Positions 11,339-15,429 of a DNA stretch of 15,429 nucleotides are shown piece by piece (position 1 is the first letter of the stretch; each line of letters opens with the position of its first letter). The DNA lies in NCBI GenBank assembly GCA_947175005.1, contig CAMWLD010000018.1, positions 1 through 15,429 on the forward strand, given 5' to 3'. The notes below the pieces were generated by a model that saw only the letters and a list, made by a program, of their open reading frames with translations, did not search any database and was not told the DNA's origin. The translations under genes were made by a program, and so were the position numbers. The stretch is from an uncultured Ruminococcus sp. Lineage in GTDB: Bacteria; Bacillota; Clostridia; Oscillospirales; Ruminococcaceae.

Positions 11339-11804
11339 AATGGCTCGAATTCAAATGACTGCCCTTGTTAACGTCCACAGCCGTAGCGCCGAAGTAGTTG
11401 ACGACCTTTTTCCCTTTGGCGGAATCTGTCAGCTCCTCATAAATTTGCCGCCGTCTGCCCTCCAGGTGAGCCATAGCCCGCTGTTCTGTCTCCATGGCGG
11501 TCTCGGTCACGCTTTTAAGCTCCTGTATCCTTTCCGAAAGCTCCAGCATAGACCCTGTAAGCCCGGAAATTTCCTCAAAGGAAAGCAGCCGCTTTATCTC
11601 GTTCCTGCGATCAATGGACTGCTGATTTATCAGGCTGCGCATATCTGCCGATATGCCATCCACCGCCGTAACGATCTCCTGCCTGCGCTCTATCAGCTCC
11701 TCCACGCCGTCAATATCCTCGTAAATTATGCGGGAGGTAATATCATTGAAATGCCTCATCTGCTCAATTTTTCTGTCCACAAGCTCCAAAATTCTCGGGT
11801 CCAT
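11337..11804 (-). CDS. FliT/FlgN-type flagellar export chaperone (putative)
   Basis: The 155-residue protein is almost wholly helical and charged (IDGVEELIERRQEIVTAVDG, LLSFEEISGLTGSMLELSER, AMETEQRAMAHLEGRRRQIY) with a flexible tail (NYFGATAVDVNKG). Size, helix pattern with the (L/I)xERRQE(I/L) motif and position directly after fliD-fliS match FliT- or FlgN-like chaperones, which hold the filament cap protein or hook-associated proteins in the cytosol before export. Those families are poorly conserved, so the call rests largely on position. GGAAAGGG precedes the ATG. It is the last gene before the bidirectional terminator. Between it and fliS lies a 192-bp gap containing a 17-bp tandem repeat. 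Confidence 0.58.
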   Translation of the reverse strand: MDPRILELVDRKIEQMRHFNDITSRIIYEDIDGVEELIERRQEIVTAVDGISADMRSLINQQSIDRRNEIKRLLSFEEISGLTGSMLELSERIQELKSVTETAMETEQRAMAHLEGRRRQIYEELTDSAKGKKVVNYFGATAVDVNKGSHLNSSH

Positions 11805-11937
11805 ATTATCACCCTTTCCTAAATTTTCCGGAATATAGTGTTCCGAAAAAACGTAAGTCTTTTGTCACCTTTGTTCGCTGAATACTGACCGCTGCAGCAA
11901 AATAGCCGTGAGCAGCGGTTTGTAAATCTCACTTGGC

Positions 11938-12005
11938 GGCTAAATTTATTCAGAGGCTAAATTTATTTAGAGGCTAAATTTATTTAGAGGCTAAATTTAT
12001 TTAGC
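11938..12005. repeat. Four-copy 17-bp tandem repeat overlapping the fliS stop
   Basis: Four units of ggctaaatttatttaga (11938-11954, 11955-11971, 11972-11988, 11989-12005) differ at only one internal base plus the final one. Each unit contains the near-palindrome CTAAAT-TT-ATTTAG. The rightmost unit covers the last codons and stop of fliS. Confidence 0.93.
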
Positions 12006-12359
12006 CATTTTCCCTGCTTCCTCAAAAGCGTCCCTTATCTGCTGGATCATGGGAAGGATTTCCTTGATAAGCTCGGCATTCTTTTTCATATTTGCCTCTA
12101 AGATCTTCTCGCGGAAATATTGATAAAGGGTCGCCAAATTATCGGAAATTTCATACTTCACTTTAAGGTGAGCGTCCAGTGCGTCCACTATCTCCCCCGC
12201 CCTTGTGAGAGAATTATGCGCCTTGGGGATGTCCTTTTCGTCAATAAAGATAATTGCCTTGTTAAGCTCCAGTATCATTTTGTCGTACAGGGCAATAAGC
12301 AGCTGCGCAGGTGTCATAGTCGTTACCGACTGCTGCATATATTTCTGGTATGGATTCAT
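11997..12359 (-). CDS. fliS: Flagellar secretion chaperone FliS
   Basis: The 120-residue protein begins MNPYQKYMQQSVTTMTPAQL and continues LLIALYDKMILELNKAIIFI, the signature of FliS (NPY.aYq...v.tasP.eLil.LYdg). The middle keeps NSLTRAGEIVDALDAHLKV. FliS binds the C-terminal part of flagellin in the cytosol, prevents premature polymerisation and delivers it to the export gate. Length is normal (about 125). The ribosome-binding site is weak (ACAGG), so it may depend on transcription and translation of fliD, 116 bp upstream. The last three codons, MAK-stop, lie in the tandem repeat, which has been copied downstream of the stop rather than into the protein. Confidence 0.95.
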   Translation of the reverse strand: MNPYQKYMQQSVTTMTPAQLLIALYDKMILELNKAIIFIDEKDIPKAHNSLTRAGEIVDALDAHLKVKYEISDNLATLYQYFREKILEANMKKNAELIKEILPMIQQIRDAFEEAGKMAK

Positions 12360-12475
12360 TTAACCTGTGACCCGCTTTCTATTAACAGGGCGAAGCGCAC
12401 GGCACTATGGCACTATGATGCCTTGCCGCCGCTCCGCCTTTTTTCACATAATCTAAGTAAACTATGCTCTATCCC

Positions 12476-15373
12476 TTAGCTCTCCGAATTGTTCATGCCG
12501 TAAAGTGTGGAATTGAACAAGGAAGAGGACTGGTTGCTCATATTCATCATGTATGTTTCAAGCTGCGAATACTGCTTCCACAGTCTCTCATACTGGGTCT
12601 CATACCTTGTGTTAAGGCGTTCAATGACCTTCTGCATAGCCTCGATCTGAGAGTAGATCATATTCTTCTTTTCCGACCTTGTGCCTGCAACGCCCGCCAT
12701 GGAGGTAAGCAGACCCTTAGCATTTCCTCTGCTGTCGGTCTTGGTATCAATAGCCGCATTAACAGCATTGTTGAGCTTTGCAGCCAAGCCGTTTTCGGGA
12801 TCGGTGAAGAATGCAGCCAGCTCGTCGCCGTATCTCTCAATAGCAGCGTCAAGAGTAGCCTCGCCGCCGTCCATAAATCTCAGCTTGCCGTACTCTTCGA
12901 TTTTATTGGAGGTGTCAATGCCCAAAGCCTGTATCGTAAAGCCGCCCACATTGCCGTTGATAGCGCTGCGGAGCTTGTTGAATACCTTGGTAAGAGTGGT
13001 ATCGTGGTAGAGCATACCTGTCTTTGCATTTTCTTCCCACTTCTCGATCTCCTTCTCGGACATCTCCTCTTTCTGCTCATCGGTAAGAGGCTCATAATAA
13101 TCGTTGCCGTCCTTGGGGCGTGCAGTGCTGATCTGCGCGTAAATGTCGTCCAGCAACTTGTTGTAGCCCTCCATGAAGTTCATGATAACTTCCTTGATCT
13201 TGCTGTTGTCCTTGGCAACATTGACCTTTATCTCGTCAGCCTTGCCCGCAGCAATGTCGCTCTCGTCAAACTCCTCCACATCGTCAATACCGAAGGTAGT
13301 GCCGTCAATGGAGAACACATTGGAGGAGCTCTCCAGTGTAACGCCGTTTACGGTTATCATACCGTTCTCGCCGCTCTTTATCATGCTGCCCGTAATATCG
13401 CTGCCTACCAGCTTTGCAGCATAGCCGAAAGCCTGGTTAAGATCAGCCATAGCCATAATGCTTATTTCGTTGCCCTCGCTGTCCTCATTGCTGAGCGTAA
13501 GAACGTTCTTGCCGGTGACAGTAAGTCTGCCTGTTTCCTCGTCATAAGCAAATATCGCATTGCCGTCCTTGTCACGGGCGTCGATCATATCCTGAATGGT
13601 GACCTCGCCGTTCTCGCCTGTGCCCTTAACGTCGATTATCTCATCAGTGCCGTCCTTAACGAAAGCCAGGCTGCCGCTTGCAACCACGTGAGAAGTGGGG
13701 AAGGGATCAATTGTAAAGTTGGAAGCCTTGCCGTTGTAGGTAGGACCGGTATACTCACTAAGGTCATTGTTGACGAGATCAACAGCACCCTTTCCCTCAA
13801 TAGTGATCATTTCCCCCTGGGGGTCAAAGATAATTGTTGCAGTGTTGCTGGTTTTATCAGCGCTTACACTGAACTGACCTTTTGCACTGCTGCCAAAAGC
13901 TGCCTTGTAAGCATCGTTAAGAGCCGCTGCATAATCGTCTGCGGAATAATTCTTGTACTTTCTTTCGTAGCCCAAAGAGTTCAGGTAATCATCAGCCTTT
14001 GTGTAGCCCTCTATTTCATCTCCGCTGGCGTCTATCAGCTTGCCGCCCTCTACGGTGAACAGGGTCGTGCCGTCAGCATTGGCATAGGTGGTGTAGCCTG
14101 TATCCTCATTGACATATTTATATAGACTTTTGCTGTAGCCCACATCTACGTTGTAATTAACATAAACAACCGCATTGTCATAGGTCTTGTCGCTGCCGTC
14201 TGCGCCCTTATAGGTGAACTCGCTGTACTCCTGGTGCTTTCCAAGACCTGTAACACCCAGCTTAGTGCCGTTAATGATAATATCGTCACCCTCGCCAAAG
14301 CCGGAAGAATAGGCCAAAAACGTGAACTTTGCGCTGCTGTCCAGTTCCTTTGTGGCAAACTCCGCATAGACCGGAGAGCTGCCCAAAGCCGTGCCGTCAA
14401 TATTGAACAAAGCGTTCAGCAGGTTGCCGCTCTTCTGCTCAAGATTCAGTGACGAGCCTGCGCCTGTGGTGGTGGACTCGAGAGTAAAGGACTGAGTAAG
14501 TCCGCTGAAGGTCATCTTTACCCCTGCGTCGGACTTGTTTATCTCGCTCATCATATCAGCGATCTTAGTGTCCTTGTCAAAGGAAAAGTCAACACCGTTG
14601 ATAGAGAACTCGAACTTGCTGCCGTTGAGCCTGTTTGTAAAGTCAACGCTGCCCAAAGTAGCCTGAGAGGAAATAGTGTTGGAAGCGTCATTTTTAAGAC
14701 CTACAGCGTCATGGTAGCCCACAGTGAATATGTGAGATACCTTATCCCCCGCCATATTGTCGAGGGTCAGCTGCCACATGCCACTGTCGCCGTATTTGAA
14801 CTGAGTTGCATGACCTGCGTCGTCCTTTTTGAGAATGCCCTCAAAGCTCTGATTCAGAGCGTCAAGGAAATTCTGCGCCGAAGTTTCAGCGTCTGCGACC
14901 TTGTCAAATTTAACATTCTTGGTAACGCCGTCAAGAGTTACCTTAACAGTCTGCTCACCGGTTATTGAGGGATTGGAAAAGTCGAGCTGAACTCCTCTTG
15001 AAGCGATGTTCTCCCCGCCCAATTTCGCAGCCGTAGCCTTTTTGAGAGCAGTAATTGTGTAGTCCCCGGGGGTAGCCGAAGAGCTTGCGGTAACGTTCAG
15101 CCTGTCGTTGGAGGAAGTAGCCTTGTTGGACTTCATTACCGCATTTGCACGGATAGAATCCTTAGAGGTAATGTCCAGATACTTGCTCTGGAAATCCTGG
15201 ATCTTGGTAATAATATCCCTGTAGGCCTCCTGCTTCCACTGAAGCGTCTGAAGCTTCTGCTTGCGGGAGTTAATTGCATTGGTGGTGTTGGCGGTAGCCG
15301 CTTTTATAAGGGACTCGGTGTCAAGACCCGAAATAAGACCCGCCATTCTTGCTGTTTCTTTTACGGTTGACAT
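12476..15373 (-). CDS. fliD: Flagellar filament cap protein FliD (hook-associated protein 2), unusually large
   Basis: FliD forms the cap at the filament tip that guides flagellin assembly. The N-terminal domain (about residues 10-115) starts MAGLISGLDTESLIKA and includes a coiled coil (RKQKLQTLQWKQEAYRDIIT). The C-terminal domain (about 695-950) holds KIKEVIMNFMEGYNKLLDDI, PLTDEQKEEMSEKEIEKWEE and the final coiled coil QIEAMQKVIERLNTRYETQY. At 965 residues it is about twice the enterobacterial length. The extra material is the central exposed region, including a Tyr/Asp-rich stretch around residues 405-510 (YVNYNVDVGYSKSLYKYVNE). That exposed domain varies most within the family and may touch surfaces or host material. 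ATG at 15373 with GAGGG five bases upstream. First gene seen of the fliD-fliS-chaperone group; its promoter is probably outside the window. Confidence 0.94.
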   Translation of the reverse strand: MSTVKETARMAGLISGLDTESLIKAATANTTNAINSRKQKLQTLQWKQEAYRDIITKIQDFQSKYLDITSKDSIRANAVMKSNKATSSNDRLNVTASSSATPGDYTITALKKATAAKLGGENIASRGVQLDFSNPSITGEQTVKVTLDGVTKNVKFDKVADAETSAQNFLDALNQSFEGILKKDDAGHATQFKYGDSGMWQLTLDNMAGDKVSHIFTVGYHDAVGLKNDASNTISSQATLGSVDFTNRLNGSKFEFSINGVDFSFDKDTKIADMMSEINKSDAGVKMTFSGLTQSFTLESTTTGAGSSLNLEQKSGNLLNALFNIDGTALGSSPVYAEFATKELDSSAKFTFLAYSSGFGEGDDIIINGTKLGVTGLGKHQEYSEFTYKGADGSDKTYDNAVVYVNYNVDVGYSKSLYKYVNEDTGYTTYANADGTTLFTVEGGKLIDASGDEIEGYTKADDYLNSLGYERKYKNYSADDYAAALNDAYKAAFGSSAKGQFSVSADKTSNTATIIFDPQGEMITIEGKGAVDLVNNDLSEYTGPTYNGKASNFTIDPFPTSHVVASGSLAFVKDGTDEIIDVKGTGENGEVTIQDMIDARDKDGNAIFAYDEETGRLTVTGKNVLTLSNEDSEGNEISIMAMADLNQAFGYAAKLVGSDITGSMIKSGENGMITVNGVTLESSSNVFSIDGTTFGIDDVEEFDESDIAAGKADEIKVNVAKDNSKIKEVIMNFMEGYNKLLDDIYAQISTARPKDGNDYYEPLTDEQKEEMSEKEIEKWEENAKTGMLYHDTTLTKVFNKLRSAINGNVGGFTIQALGIDTSNKIEEYGKLRFMDGGEATLDAAIERYGDELAAFFTDPENGLAAKLNNAVNAAIDTKTDSRGNAKGLLTSMAGVAGTRSEKKNMIYSQIEAMQKVIERLNTRYETQYERLWKQYSQLETYMMNMSNQSSSLFNSTLYGMNNSES

Positions 15374-15429
15374 AATGCCCTCAACCTTTCGTTATTAATG
15401 CCGTTACAATTTTATTGGTGCAAAACCGG

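Noticed and set aside
12464..14125. 553-codon plus-strand open frame opposite fliD
   Set aside because: It is an antisense shadow of fliD, whose codon usage leaves that frame open. Cys/Leu/Val-rich composition and lack of a ribosome-binding site argue against a gene.

Overview
The window looks like chromosomal DNA from a flagellated, low-to-moderate-GC Gram-positive bacterium of the Clostridia, probably Oscillospiraceae/Ruminococcus-like. This rests on the gene content (rsmD-coaD pair, a DUF1292 protein, a fliD-fliS-fliT-type order with a very large FliD), AGGAGG ribosome-binding sites, near-consensus sigma-A promoters and strong intrinsic terminators. The lineage is an inference from these traits; no rRNA is present.

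Layout. 1-1379 (minus): the 5' part of a NAD(P)HX repair gene, and upstream of it a membrane-anchored transglutaminase-like protein. Two divergent promoters (about 1497-1526 minus, 1665-1693 plus) separate these from a plus-strand group: rsmD (16S rRNA methylase), coaD (CoA synthesis) and a coiled-coil ATPase-subunit-like protein. A leaderless GH26-like glycosidase follows with its own terminator. 5302-6840 (minus) is a secreted tyrosine-rich repeat protein with a good promoter and terminator. 7080-7718 (minus) is an unrecognised cytosolic protein, behind a structured RNA that resembles 6S RNA (about 7826-7988). 8129-8422 (minus) is a DUF1292 protein.

The striking part is 8665-10226 (plus). 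A near-perfect extended sigma-A promoter and a strong terminator bracket about 1.5 kb with no conventional gene. Instead it holds more than a dozen ribosome-binding-site/start-codon modules that open onto tiny reading frames. Five are start-Ala-stop minigenes that use all three stop codons. One 11-residue peptide (MITRGFYDRNI) occurs twice, differing only by a silent change and by the stop codon. The modules occur in the same order in two diverged cassettes, often with GGA...TCC just before the start, and small possible hairpins recur between them. I know of no described family with this architecture. Candidate roles (peptide operon, ribosome or peptidyl-tRNA drop-off RNA, structured regulatory RNA) are inference.

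10437-11264 (plus) is an AraC-type DNA-binding domain fused to a GGDEF domain, with a 16-bp palindrome over its promoter. It converges on a minus-strand flagellar group (fliD, fliS, FliT/FlgN-like chaperone), sharing a bidirectional terminator. A four-copy 17-bp tandem repeat covers the fliS stop codon. The nearness of a GGDEF regulator to flagellar genes suggests, but does not show, a link to motility control.
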